A stretch of 64,000 nucleotides of DNA from JAAGZL01 sp050297535 (GCA_050297535.1 JBNKSV010000007.1:1-64000); one strand, 5' to 3'; counted from the first letter of the stretch, positions 53,431 through 62,011 are shown. The notes: a model not told the origin generated them from the letters alone. Program-made: numbers and translations.

Positions 53431-56097
53431 TTATCCATCTCTGGCAAGTCTGCGCAATACATAGTGTAGGATGCCGCCATGCATGAAGTATTCCCACTCT
53501 TTGGGGGTGTCGATACGCACAGCAACTCTAAATACGATCTTGCCGCCATCTGTCCTGGTTGCGCTGATGTTTAGTTCTCTGGGCTTACTACTGACGTCCG
53601 CGAGATCGAACGACTCACTTCCGTCCAGTCCCAGCGTCTCCGCATTCGCACCCGGCAGAAACTGTAGTGGCAACACACCCATCCCCACCAAATTGGAGCG
53701 ATGGATACGCTCATAGCTAACCGCCAGCACCGCCCTCACCCCCAGCAGGCGCGTACCCTTAGCCGCCCAGTCGCGGGAGGAACCGGTGCCATATTCCTTG
53801 CCGGCCATGACCACCAGTGGCGTACCTTCCTCCTGATAGCGCATGGCAGCATCGAAGATAGTCATCTGTTCCCCACTTGGTTGATACCTGGTCCAGCCAC
53901 CTTCGGTACCAGGGGCCAATAGATTACGCAGCCGGATATTGGCAAAGGTGCCGCGCAGCATCACCTCGTGATTACCGCGCCGGGAACCGTAGCTGTTGAA
54001 GTCCGGCTTCAATATTCCCTTCTCTTTCAGATAAACACCGGCCGGACTATCCTCGGCTATGGACCCGGCCGGCGAGATATGATCTGTGGTCACGTTATCG
54101 CCCAACAGCGCCAATACCCGCGCCCCGCTGATGGCCGCAACCGGTTCCGGCTCCCGCGGCATGCCGTCAAAGTAGGTCGGCTTGCGGATATAGGTGGATG
54201 CCAGATCCCATTCGTACTGCTTGGAGGCAACCGCGTTCAAAGCTTGCCAACGCTCATCACCGGAGAATACGCCATCATAGGCGCTGCGGAACATTTCCGG
54301 ATTGATGCTGGAGTGAATAATGTCCTGAACCTCATGGCTACCGGGCCAGATATCGCGTAGATAAACCGGATTGCCATTCCGGTCTGTTCCCAACGGATCG
54401 GCATATAGATCTATGTCCATAGTCCCGGCCAGGGCATAGGCCACCACCAACGGCGGCGACGCCAGGTAGTTCATCTTTACCTGGGGATGGATGCGGCCCT
54501 CGAAGTTACGATTACCAGATAGCACCGAGGTGCACGCCAGATCATTTTGTTGAATGGCGTCAGCGATCGGTCCCGGCAATGGCCCAGAGTTGCCGATACA
54601 GGTAGTGCAACCATAACCCACCACGCTGAACCCTAGTTGCGCCAGATCTTCCAGCAATCCTGCCTGTTTCAGATAATCGGTCACCACCTGAGAACCGGGG
54701 GCCAGACTGGTCTTGACCCAGGGCTTGCTGTTCAAACCCAACCGCGCCGCCTTGCGCGCCAGCAAACCAGCCGCCACCATAACGGAGGGATTTGAGGTGT
54801 TGGTACAGGAGGTTATGGCCGCGATCACCACCGCGCCATCCTTTAGGCTAAACGACTGATCTCGATACTCCACCGCGACCCCGTCTGTATCTAACTCACC
54901 CTTACGGAAACCATTGACCGCGGTCTGGTAAGCGGATTTGGAATTTCTCAGCGGTATGCGATCCTGTGGAAGTTTGGGACCGGACAGGCTTGGTTCCACC
55001 GTAGAGAGATCCAGTTCCAACATGTCACTGTACTCCGCCTCGGGCGATCCCGGCTCCCTAAATATACCCTGAGCCCGGGCGTAGGCCTCAACCAACGCAA
55101 TCTGTTCGTCGCTCCTGCCGGAGAGACGCATATAGCGCAGGGTCTCGGCGTCGATCGGAAAGATACCGCAGGTGGCGCCATACTCCGGGGCCATGTTTGC
55201 AATGGTGGCGCGATCGGTCAGAGGTAGTTGCCCCAGACCGTCGCCACAGAATTCCACGAACTTACCCACCACGCCCTTCTGACGCAACATCTGCGTCACG
55301 GTCAGCACCAGATCGGTGGCGGTGACTCCTTCCGTCAGTTCACCCGTGAGACGGAACCCCACCACCTGCGGGATCAGCATGCTTATCGGTTGCCCCAGCA
55401 TCCCGGCCTCGGCCTCGATACCACCCACGCCCCAGCCCAGCACGCCTATACCGTTGATCATGGTGGTGTGGGAGTCTGTACCGACCAGGGTGTCTGGATA
55501 GGCTTGTGTGACGCCTTCATCCTCTTTGGTGAACACCACGGAAGCCAGATACTCCAGATTGACTTGGTGTACGATGCCGGTGCCTGGTGGCACAACCCTG
55601 AAGTTGGAAAAGGTCTGCTGGCCCCAGCGTAGAAAGGCGTAGCGCTCTCGATTGCGATCGAATTCTATTCTGGCATTCAGGTCCAGGGCATTATTGATCC
55701 CGAAGTTATCCACCTGTACAGAGTGGTCGATTACCAGATCCACCGGCGAAAGCGGGTTGATCCTGTCGGTATCGCCACCCAATTCCGCCATGGCCGCACG
55801 CATGGCCGCCAGATCCACAACCGCTGGCACTCCGGTAAAATCCTGCAACACCACCCGGGCCGGGGTGAAGGATATCTCTTTATCCGGTTGCACCTTTGGA
55901 TCCCAGTTGGCGAGGGCTTTAATGTCTTCCATGGTGACATCCACCCCATCTTCCAACCGCAGCAGATTCTCCAATAAAATCTTTAAGGAGTACGGCAGGC
56001 GCGATACGTTATATCCGGACTCCAGCGCCTGGAGGCTGAATATTTCGTACTTTACGCCATCCACAACAAGATCTGTTCTTGCATTGAAGCTATTCAT
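53431..56097 (-). CDS. acnA: Aconitate hydratase A
   Basis: An 888-residue aconitase of the AcnA/IRP type, which interconverts citrate and isocitrate. The 4Fe-4S ligand cysteines are in ITSCTNTSNPSVM and GCTTCIGNSGPLP. Swivel-domain motifs (YGTGSSRDWAAKGT, SYERIHRSNLVGMG) are intact and it is full length. The gene is followed, with 27 nt between them, by its upstream neighbour's ferritin-like product gene on the same strand, so both may share a transcript. In many bacteria AcnA is the stress-resistant aconitase, which fits this neighbourhood. Confidence 0.96.
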   Translation of the reverse strand: MNSFNARTDLVVDGVKYEIFSLQALESGYNVSRLPYSLKILLENLLRLEDGVDVTMEDIKALANWDPKVQPDKEISFTPARVVLQDFTGVPAVVDLAAMRAAMAELGGDTDRINPLSPVDLVIDHSVQVDNFGINNALDLNARIEFDRNRERYAFLRWGQQTFSNFRVVPPGTGIVHQVNLEYLASVVFTKEDEGVTQAYPDTLVGTDSHTTMINGIGVLGWGVGGIEAEAGMLGQPISMLIPQVVGFRLTGELTEGVTATDLVLTVTQMLRQKGVVGKFVEFCGDGLGQLPLTDRATIANMAPEYGATCGIFPIDAETLRYMRLSGRSDEQIALVEAYARAQGIFREPGSPEAEYSDMLELDLSTVEPSLSGPKLPQDRIPLRNSKSAYQTAVNGFRKGELDTDGVAVEYRDQSFSLKDGAVVIAAITSCTNTSNPSVMVAAGLLARKAARLGLNSKPWVKTSLAPGSQVVTDYLKQAGLLEDLAQLGFSVVGYGCTTCIGNSGPLPGPIADAIQQNDLACTSVLSGNRNFEGRIHPQVKMNYLASPPLVVAYALAGTMDIDLYADPLGTDRNGNPVYLRDIWPGSHEVQDIIHSSINPEMFRSAYDGVFSGDERWQALNAVASKQYEWDLASTYIRKPTYFDGMPREPEPVAAISGARVLALLGDNVTTDHISPAGSIAEDSPAGVYLKEKGILKPDFNSYGSRRGNHEVMLRGTFANIRLRNLLAPGTEGGWTRYQPSGEQMTIFDAAMRYQEEGTPLVVMAGKEYGTGSSRDWAAKGTRLLGVRAVLAVSYERIHRSNLVGMGVLPLQFLPGANAETLGLDGSESFDLADVSSKPRELNISATRTDGGKIVFRVAVRIDTPKEWEYFMHGGILHYVLRRLARDG

Positions 56098-56124
56098 ATA
56101 TATCTACCTTGTAGCTGAATGCGC

Positions 56125-56610
56125 CTAATAGCTATCCATATTGCGCCACTCGGCATCCTCCACCCAGGTATCCGGGCGCTGCAAAAACTCGATCAGATTA
56201 TCCAAAATCAGATAGTGTTTCCCCTCTTCCTCTGCAATCCGTAGACATATTTCTCTTTGTTCTGGATCGTTCAGCTCCTCTGCCTTTTGTTCATACATCT
56301 CCTGACTCTTCTTCTCCATATCCCGCGCCTGGATATAGGCCTCAATCTGATCTTTAGTCGGGATATCCATCCCATCTCTCTCTTTCATTGCGGCAAATAA
56401 GGTCTTTATTTTGGCAATCGGTCTCGCATTATCCATACTGACAGGATGTTCCCGTTTCATCTGCATGAACACACGATAGTGTTCCGCCTCAGCATCGGCC
56501 AAGAGATCAAATACACTTTTGACGCCGAAGTCATCTGTCTTGGCAGCGAGGTCACGATAGTAGGCCTCTCCGTCTTTCTCTGTCTGTAGGGCATAATCGA
56601 TAATATTCAT
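56125..56610 (-). CDS. Ferritin-like (rubrerythrin-type) diiron protein
   Basis: A 161-residue four-helix protein. Diiron ligands are recognisable: Glu11 in TEKDGEAYY, E41-x-x-H44 in DAEAEHY, a Glu in the EKKSQEMYE helix and ExxH in EEEGKHY. The C-terminal rubredoxin domain of classical rubrerythrins is absent. Such proteins reduce peroxide or handle iron in microaerobic and anaerobic bacteria. GGAGAG precedes the ATG. It is the first gene of a pair with acnA and belongs to the oxidative-stress neighbourhood. Confidence 0.85.
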   Translation of the reverse strand: MNIIDYALQTEKDGEAYYRDLAAKTDDFGVKSVFDLLADAEAEHYRVFMQMKREHPVSMDNARPIAKIKTLFAAMKERDGMDIPTKDQIEAYIQARDMEKKSQEMYEQKAEELNDPEQREICLRIAEEEGKHYLILDNLIEFLQRPDTWVEDAEWRNMDSY

Positions 56611-56805
56611 GTCATCTCTCCTTGCCAGTTCAGATACAGTTATTTATTCATGTAATGCTATGCATTTAAAAACACAGCCGAACACTGGGTTTTATTAATT
56701 AGAGTGTAGTTTATAGTTTCAGGTGCTTCACTCTGTGCGGATAATTTTTTCTGTCAAAGGGTATATATTCGTACCGTTTTGCGTTTTTCTTGTTCTTTCA
56801 TGCAT

Positions 56806-56837
56806 AAAAAAGCCCGCTGTCTACAGCGGGCTTTTTT
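56806..56837. terminator. Bidirectional intrinsic terminator
   Basis: A perfect 14-bp stem (56806-56819 with 56824-56837) with a TCTA loop. It is flanked by A6 and T6 runs that are part of the stem, so it works on both strands. It lies 50 nt after the stop of the minus-strand sorted-protein gene at 56887. Confidence 0.92.
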
Positions 56838-56886
56838 GCGTACATCACAGCCCCGGCGGTTGGCCGATACCTTGCTCGCGCTCTAT

Positions 56887-57558
56887 CTAGACTGTCACTT
56901 TATTGCGCCTGGATAATCCGACCAGACCCAAGAGGCCGGAGCCGAAGAGCCAGACTGCGGCCGGAATGGGTACGGCGGAAACAGTGTAATCAATCGACAG
57001 AAAGGCTTCGTGGGAATCATAATTCTCCAGCGGCTGAAAATCGTGCCAATTTTGACCAGTTACAGAACCGAAAAGGTAAAAGGTCAGATAGTTATCGACA
57101 GTAAATTCTGCGGAATCGATAGCGGAGATATCCCAGGATATATAGCTGTTGAGATCATTGGCAGTAACAAGCTGCGAATCAATAGCACTGCCATGGTTGC
57201 CTGAATCTGTATTCCAGGTAGTGCCAGTATCAACCCATGCGTCGTTGTTGCCCAGGGCAATGTCAATATAACCGTCTCCGTTGTTATAGATGTTATAGGC
57301 GTTAAAGGTGATGGAATTTATTGTTATACCGCTAAGGGAGGTTAAGGCTGACATGTCAAAGCCAAAGATACTCTCACTCCGTGTTCCATCGCTATGGCTT
57401 CCGGTATAGAGATAGTTAGGATTATTGATGTTGCCAGTTGGCGAATAACTGATAATCGTCGCATCCTGGGCTACTGATATATTCAACACATCCGCATAGG
57501 CGATGTTAGTCAGTAACAAGCCAAGTATCAGGCCATGACATATACCATACATTTTCAT
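56887..57558 (-). CDS. DNRLRE-like surface protein with PEP-CTERM-type sorting tail
   Basis: A 223-residue exported protein with a signal peptide (cleavage likely after AYA, about residue 22). A beta-sandwich follows that resembles the DNRLRE domain: an N-terminal QDATI strand, FGFDMSALTSLSGITINSI, then ITFNAYN and a WVDTGTTWN strand. The C-terminal tail is VPIPAAVWLFGSGLLGLVG followed by SRR, the exosortase recognition pattern with its membrane helix and basic end. It is expected to be cleaved and attached outside the inner membrane, often with exopolysaccharide. An AAGGAGATAAC precedes the ATG, and a structured leader with strong promoter lies upstream. Confidence 0.85.
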   Translation of the reverse strand: MKMYGICHGLILGLLLTNIAYADVLNISVAQDATIISYSPTGNINNPNYLYTGSHSDGTRSESIFGFDMSALTSLSGITINSITFNAYNIYNNGDGYIDIALGNNDAWVDTGTTWNTDSGNHGSAIDSQLVTANDLNSYISWDISAIDSAEFTVDNYLTFYLFGSVTGQNWHDFQPLENYDSHEAFLSIDYTVSAVPIPAAVWLFGSGLLGLVGLSRRNKVTV

Positions 57559-57587
57559 TTTGTTATCTCCTTATGTTCCATATCAAT

Positions 57588-57679
57588 ATTTGAAACCCAG
57601 CCCTCTTCCTTAAACATCCATGAAGAGCTGTTGGCTTTCCGGACCAGTCTTGCGACCGGGGTGGCGTCTCATCAAAACG
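57588..57679 (-). promoter_or_regulatory. Structured leader resembling a diverged c-di-GMP-I (GEMM) riboswitch
   Basis: The predicted 5' leader of the sorted-protein gene folds into two hairpins. The first is CCGGTC-GCAA-GACTGG (complement 57644-57659) with a GNRA tetraloop. The single-stranded CCGGAAAGCC follows (AAAGCC complement 57633-57638). The second hairpin is CAGCTCTTC (complement 57622-57630) with GAAGAGGGCTG (complement 57598-57608), then GGGTTTC. Order and junction parallel the GEMM-I consensus (GNRA-capped stem, CGCAAAGCC, third stem, GCCGGGUUGCC). Several consensus positions differ: CGGAAAGCC for CGCAAAGCC, and a CGCCACC stretch for GGCAAACC. The ligand is therefore uncertain. 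It starts where transcription should begin and ends about 30 nt before the ATG. Confidence 0.45.
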
Positions 57680-57685
57680 AGTGAA

Positions 57686-57714
57686 ATTGTAAAACCCATG
57701 TGTAACAGTGTCAA
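57686..57714 (-). promoter_or_regulatory. Near-consensus sigma-70 promoter of the sorted-protein gene
   Basis: A perfect TTGACA -35 (complement 57709-57714), a 17-bp spacer and TACAAT -10 (complement 57686-57691) on the minus strand. Initiation about 7 nt downstream would give a leader of about 120 nt. Confidence 0.78.
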
Positions 57715-57744
57715 AAATAGTGCTCACTAGCCATTTGCTGCTGT

Positions 57745-58071
57745 TCATACATCGTCAGATTGTCTATCTTGTTGTATACGCTTAAGCAAAACCTTCATCT
57801 CCTTGGCGGCCTGAATATCGCCTTTGTTGCTGGCCACTTCTATCCCTGTAATCAATACCTTATGCGCAAGCTCATATTCACCACTCTGCTGTAGGACCTT
57901 GCCGTAAAGTTTCCAGGCCGCAGAGTATTGCGGGTCTAACTGCACCGCCCTTGCCAGGTGTTCCCTAGCAAGCGCCGGTTCGTCCTTTTTCAGATAGGCG
58001 CTACCGATACTGAAACGCAGCAAGGCATTATCAGGTCCCTTTTCGAGAAGCTTTAGTAGCTCGTTTAGCAT
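57745..58071 (-). CDS. Small tetratricopeptide-repeat protein
   Basis: A 108-residue soluble protein with about two and a half TPR units. The signatures are LLRFSIGSAYLKKDEPALAREHLARAVQLDPQ and SAAWKLYGKVLQQSGEYELAHKVLITGIEVA, each with the small-residue and Tyr/Pro pattern of TPR helices. A charged C-terminus ends it. It probably mediates protein-protein contacts. It is divergent from the persulfide dioxygenase gene (81 bp apart) and is followed by the promoter of the sorted-protein gene. Confidence 0.85.
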   Translation of the reverse strand: MLNELLKLLEKGPDNALLRFSIGSAYLKKDEPALAREHLARAVQLDPQYSAAWKLYGKVLQQSGEYELAHKVLITGIEVASNKGDIQAAKEMKVLLKRIQQDRQSDDV

Positions 58072-58152
58072 TTGGTACCAAGTCCTCCTCTTTTGATTAT
58101 CAGTCCTCGTATGGTATTTTCAAGGTAAAAGCCAAACTCAGAGGTAAACAGC

Positions 58153-58851
58153 ATGATCTTTCGACAATTGTTTGACCGTGTATCCTGCACCTATACCTAT
58201 CTGATCGCCGAACGTGACACTGGCGAGGCCATTCTGGTCGATCCGGTAATCTCCAACGTACCCCAATACCTGCAACTAATTGATGAGTTGGAGCTAAACC
58301 TTATCCTCGGTATAGACACCCACATCCACGCCGATCACGTGACCGGCCTTGGCGCCTTGCGAGAAGAGACCCTGTGCGCCATAGCCATGGGTGAACATGC
58401 CAAGGCGGATTGCGTCAACTACAAGGTACGGGACGGAGAGCAAATCAATGTCGGGAATATCTGCCTGGATGTCATCTACACCCCGGGACATACCGACGAC
58501 TCATACTGCTTTTATGTACAGGGCCGGGTGCTGACCGGAGACACCCTGCTTATACGCGGCACCGGACGCACCGACTTCCAAAACGGCGACGCGGCCGCAC
58601 AATACGACAGTCTGTTCAACAAACTACTGAAGTTGCCGGACGACACCATAGTCTATCCTGCCCATGACTATAACGGCATGACCATAAGTACCATCGGTGA
58701 AGAGAGGAGATACAACCCACGTCTTCAGGTAGCTTCTGAGCAGGAATACGTGGATCTGATGAACGGTCTGGAGCTGGAAGACCCTAAGCTTATGGACATA
58801 GCGGTGCCAAGCAATCTTGCCTGCGGCCTGATGATAAACAACAAGGCTTAG
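58153..58851 (+). CDS. ETHE1-type persulfide dioxygenase
   Basis: A 232-residue metallo-beta-lactamase-fold enzyme. The iron-site HxHxDH is DTHIHADHVTG (H57, H59, D61, H62), followed by TPGHTDD and TGDTLLIRGTGRTDFQNGD. The last motif is the ETHE1 hallmark (an RGxGRTDFQ segment). ETHE1 enzymes oxidise glutathione persulfide to sulfite and GSH. The single-domain form without a rhodanese fusion is typical. Its stop overlaps that of the convergent oxyR by 4 bp. A sulfide- or sulfane-sulfur detoxification role fits. Confidence 0.9.
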   Translation: MIFRQLFDRVSCTYTYLIAERDTGEAILVDPVISNVPQYLQLIDELELNLILGIDTHIHADHVTGLGALREETLCAIAMGEHAKADCVNYKVRDGEQINVGNICLDVIYTPGHTDDSYCFYVQGRVLTGDTLLIRGTGRTDFQNGDAAAQYDSLFNKLLKLPDDTIVYPAHDYNGMTISTIGEERRYNPRLQVASEQEYVDLMNGLELEDPKLMDIAVPSNLACGLMINNKA

Positions 58852-59753
58852 CTATTCCCCGGGTGTTGTGATTTACAAAATGTCTCTCCAAGCAGAGTAA
58901 AATCGGCCTTGCGCGGGGCTGATCTTCTCCATGCCAGACCGATAACCCTGGACGGTTCCGGTTCACCGAAACGCCTTATCTCGACATGTGCGCTACGCCC
59001 GATCTCCACATCTATAGACATCTCCGGCAACAGGGTTATACCGACCTTGCTGGACACCATCTGTGTCAGTGTGCTAAGACTGCTGGCGCGGAAATCACCC
59101 AGTTCATGGGCGCCGCCGCCCTCACACACCGGCCATACATGATCCCTCAGACAATGGCCATCTTCCAACAACAGCACCTCTTCATCGCGCAGATCGGTTT
59201 GCTGCACATATTTCTTTGTCGCCAGAGGATGTCTTTCTGGCATTGCCAGTAGAAATCGGTCTTTGAACAGAGTCATACTCTCAAGATTGCCGAGTTCAAC
59301 ATCCAGAGCCAGCAAGACCAGATCCAGCTTGCCCTCGTTCAGCAACCGCACCAACACGTCGGTCTTCTCTTCGTACAGGAGCAGGCGCAGATGGGGATAC
59401 TGCTCTCTCACCTCAGGTAATACCTTGGGCAGAAAATACGGAGCGATGGTGGGAATAACTCCCAAACGTAAGGTGCCGGACATAGGCAATGTAAGTGACT
59501 GTGCCGCTTCAATTAGATCATTAGCCCCGTTCAGAACATGATGAGCCCTTCTTACAATATCCTCACCCGCCGACGTCACCATCACCATGCGTTGATTACG
59601 CTCCAACAGCTTTAGTCCCAGTTGGTCTTCCAACTGTTTTATCTGGGTACTCAGGGCTGGCTGGCTTACACGACAGGCGTCCGCAGCTTTATGGAAACTG
59701 CGCAACTCAGCCAATGCAGTTAGATACTCAAGCTGGCGCAGGGTGATTTTCAT
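58848..59753 (-). CDS. oxyR: Hydrogen peroxide-responsive LysR-type regulator OxyR
   Basis: A 301-residue LysR-family regulator with an N-terminal winged helix (LRQLEYLTALAELRSFHKAADACRVSQPALS) and a periplasmic-binding-fold sensor domain. The two redox cysteines are Cys201 and Cys210 in GHCLRDHVWPVC, spaced 9 apart as in E. coli OxyR (C199 and C208). It should therefore form the peroxide-induced disulfide. It is encoded divergently from sodB, and tpx and bcp follow on the other strand, so local regulation is plausible. Confidence 0.93.
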   Translation of the reverse strand: MKITLRQLEYLTALAELRSFHKAADACRVSQPALSTQIKQLEDQLGLKLLERNQRMVMVTSAGEDIVRRAHHVLNGANDLIEAAQSLTLPMSGTLRLGVIPTIAPYFLPKVLPEVREQYPHLRLLLYEEKTDVLVRLLNEGKLDLVLLALDVELGNLESMTLFKDRFLLAMPERHPLATKKYVQQTDLRDEEVLLLEDGHCLRDHVWPVCEGGGAHELGDFRASSLSTLTQMVSSKVGITLLPEMSIDVEIGRSAHVEIRRFGEPEPSRVIGLAWRRSAPRKADFTLLGETFCKSQHPGNS

Positions 59754-59783
59754 AATAACTTCACATTATCACTTCGGTAAGAA

Positions 59784-59802
59784 CTATCAATTAGAAATAT
59801 AG
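59784..59802. promoter_or_regulatory. LysR-type box upstream of oxyR
   Basis: CTAT (59784-59787) and ATAG (59799-59802) form an inverted repeat separated by 11 bp, the T-N11-A spacing of LysR regulators. A second CTAT follows at 59814-59817 with the same 15-bp period. It lies 31 nt upstream of the oxyR start codon. Confidence 0.35.
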
Positions 59803-60048
59803 TAGATCGACCCCTATACTCAAACCATATTTTAAGTACCGACCCTGATTTCAGACATAAAAACTGAACAACAGTAAGAGCAAACAGAACCTTAAAAAAT
59901 CATTCGTATGACAATATAAAGGTACCGCCTGTTCGAGCAGGTATTGAAACCAGGCATACAGTCATCATATGAATGATATACCGTTGCAGTTAAAACGGTC
60001 GTAGGTTACCGATCTACATTAATTAATCTACATACAAGGAGAGAGACT

Positions 60049-60633
60049 ATGGCTTACGAACTTCCTGCACTCCCCTATGCACAAAACGCTCTGGAACCAC
60101 ACATCTCGGCCGAGACCCTGGAGTATCACCACGGCAAGCACCACGCCGCCTATGTGGCCAACCTGAACAAGCTGGTTGCGGGAACAGAGTACGAAGGCAA
60201 ATCCCTAGAGGAGATCATTACCAGTGCCGATAGCGGCGGCATCTTCAACAATGCGGCCCAAATCTGGAACCACAGCTTCTATTGGAACTGCTTGGGTCCA
60301 AATGGTGGCGGCGCCCCAGATGGGGATCTGGGCAAGGCCATTACAGACGCCTTTGGATCATTTGATGCGTTCAAGGAGCAGTTCACCGCCTCAGCCATCG
60401 GCAATTTCGGTTCTGGCTGGACCTGGCTGGTAAAGAATCCTGACGGGTCGATTGAGATTGTAAACACCAGCAATGCAGGCACCCCTCTGAGCAACGGTCA
60501 GACACCGCTGCTGACCTGCGACGTGTGGGAACACGCCTACTACATCGACTACCGCAATGCACGTCCCGCCTATCTGGGGGCCTTCTGGAACCTGGTTAAT
60601 TGGGAGTTCGCCAACCAGAACTTTGCTGGCTAG
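60049..60633 (+). CDS. sodB: Iron superoxide dismutase
   Basis: A 194-residue Fe/Mn superoxide dismutase. Metal ligands are His27 (ETLEYHHGKHH), His75 (NNAAQIWNHSFYW), Asp158 and His162 (DVWEHAYY). Gln71 in AAQIWNH is the second-sphere residue of the iron type. It has no signal peptide, so it is cytosolic. AAGGAGAG precedes the ATG. A TTGAAA at 59944-59949 with an 18-bp spacer to TATGAA is a possible promoter. It is transcribed divergently from oxyR. Confidence 0.95.
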   Translation: MAYELPALPYAQNALEPHISAETLEYHHGKHHAAYVANLNKLVAGTEYEGKSLEEIITSADSGGIFNNAAQIWNHSFYWNCLGPNGGGAPDGDLGKAITDAFGSFDAFKEQFTASAIGNFGSGWTWLVKNPDGSIEIVNTSNAGTPLSNGQTPLLTCDVWEHAYYIDYRNARPAYLGAFWNLVNWEFANQNFAG

Positions 60634-60760
60634 GCACGAATTATTTTGACATATATCATTTTATCGTTGACGAATCCGGCAACTAATGCCAATATAGCGT
60701 CAACTTTGATGATATTTGATCCTCACACAAAGACTGAACCAACCTAAAGAGGCAAACAAC

Positions 60761-61261
60761 ATGGCACAGATAACCTTGAAAGGAAACGCTATAAACACCT
60801 CCGGAGAGCTGCCGGCGATAGGATCCCAGGCCCCAGATTTTGTACTGACCAAGACCAATCTATCGGATGTGACAATGTCCGACCTGCAAGGCAAACGGGT
60901 AATCCTGAACATCTTCCCCAGTATCGACACCGATGTATGCGCGGCCTCTGTACGTCACTTCAATGCGGATGCAAACGCCCTGGACAACACGGTGGTCCTA
61001 TGTGTCTCCCAGGACCTGCCATTCGCCCACGCCCGTTTCTGTGGCGCTGAAGGTCTTGAGAATGTTGAGTCCGTGAGTGAGCTTAGGAACAGCGACTTTG
61101 GCGCAGACTATGGCGTACGCATCGTGGATGGCCCGCTGGCCGGACTTTTGTCTAGGGCGGTGGTGGTTATAGATGCATCTGGAAAGGTTATATATACCGA
61201 ACAAGTCCCCGAGATCGTACAGGAACCAAACTATGACGCAGCTTTGAGTTCCATTATGTAA
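60761..61261 (+). CDS. tpx: Thiol peroxidase
   Basis: A 166-residue atypical 2-Cys peroxiredoxin. The peroxidatic Cys60 is in PSIDTDVCAASV and the resolving Cys94 is in ARFCGAEG, as in E. coli Tpx (C61 and C95). It reduces lipid and alkyl hydroperoxides with thioredoxin. The ATG at 60761 follows AAGAGG; an in-frame ATG 45 nt upstream lacks such a signal and gives a non-homologous extension. It is followed by an intrinsic terminator. Confidence 0.95.
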   Translation: MAQITLKGNAINTSGELPAIGSQAPDFVLTKTNLSDVTMSDLQGKRVILNIFPSIDTDVCAASVRHFNADANALDNTVVLCVSQDLPFAHARFCGAEGLENVESVSELRNSDFGADYGVRIVDGPLAGLLSRAVVVIDASGKVIYTEQVPEIVQEPNYDAALSSIM

Positions 61262-61274
61262 GATCTCCACTTCT

Positions 61275-61303
61275 GGGCCGCACCCCTTGCGGCCCTTTTT
61301 TTT
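61275..61303 (+). terminator. Intrinsic terminator between tpx and bcp
   Basis: GGGCCGC (61275-61281) pairs perfectly with GCGGCCC (61289-61295) over a 7-nt loop, followed by T8 (61296-61303). The T-run abuts the GGAGGA ribosome-binding site of bcp (61304-61309). Confidence 0.92.
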
Positions 61304-61315
61304 GGAGGATACAAA

Positions 61316-61786
61316 ATGGCTATAGAAGAAGGTAAAACGGCTCCCGCATTCACTCTCCCCGACGCCCAAGGCAACAAAATCTCCCTTAAGGACCTCAAGG
61401 GCAAGGATGTCATCCTCTATTTCTATCCAAAAGACGACACCCCCGGATGTACCAAAGAGGCCTGCGGCTTTCGTGACCTGTGGGGTGAGATAGAGGCATT
61501 GGGTGTGGTGGTGCTGGGCGTATCGCCGGACGAAAGTGCATCCCATACAAGCTTCGCCAGCAAATTCAATCTACCCTTCACCCTACTCTCCGATCCAGAC
61601 AAGGCGATAATGACCAAATACGGGGCCTACGGCGAAAAGGTAATGTACGGCAAGAGGACCATGGGGGTGATCCGATCCACCGTCTGGATTGGTCCGGATG
61701 GAAAGATAAAGAAGCACTGGAAGAGGGTTGCCAAGGCGGCAGATCATCCACTCAAAGTGCTTGATGCACTAAAGGCAGGAATATAG
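61316..61786 (+). CDS. bcp: Bacterioferritin comigratory protein-type peroxiredoxin
   Basis: A 156-residue peroxiredoxin Q/BCP. The peroxidatic Cys45 and resolving Cys50 are in DTPGCTKEAC. The conserved Arg is in the VIRSTVWIGPDG strand. It reduces hydrogen and organic peroxides in the cytosol. GGAGGA precedes the ATG. Because the tpx terminator lies directly before its ribosome-binding site, its mRNA must come from read-through or from a promoter inside tpx. Confidence 0.95.
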   Translation: MAIEEGKTAPAFTLPDAQGNKISLKDLKGKDVILYFYPKDDTPGCTKEACGFRDLWGEIEALGVVVLGVSPDESASHTSFASKFNLPFTLLSDPDKAIMTKYGAYGEKVMYGKRTMGVIRSTVWIGPDGKIKKHWKRVAKAADHPLKVLDALKAGI

Positions 61787-62011
61787 ATAAACCGGCGACC
61801 AGCTCCCGATTTATGCTTTTTGTTCCTACCTGAGGAGCTTAAAGAAAATGGTTCCTGTAGTTTCTAAATCCATATTAAAGAAAATCCCATCCTTTACCGC
61901 AAATAAGGTATGCCATCTATTTGGGATGTATCTATATTCTCAATAGAACAATATGCATAAATCTTTGCAAAATGAATAAACAGAAGTATTGGGCAATCGG
62001 GAACCATTAAG

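Noticed and set aside
57563..57748. 61-residue minus-strand reading frame
   Set aside because: It overlaps the promoter and structured leader of the sorted-protein gene, has no ribosome-binding site and shows no protein-like composition.
61787..62011. Possible second GEMM-like leader before the 62012 gene
   Set aside because: I looked for the GNRA-capped stem and the AAAGCC junction; only loosely similar fragments were found.
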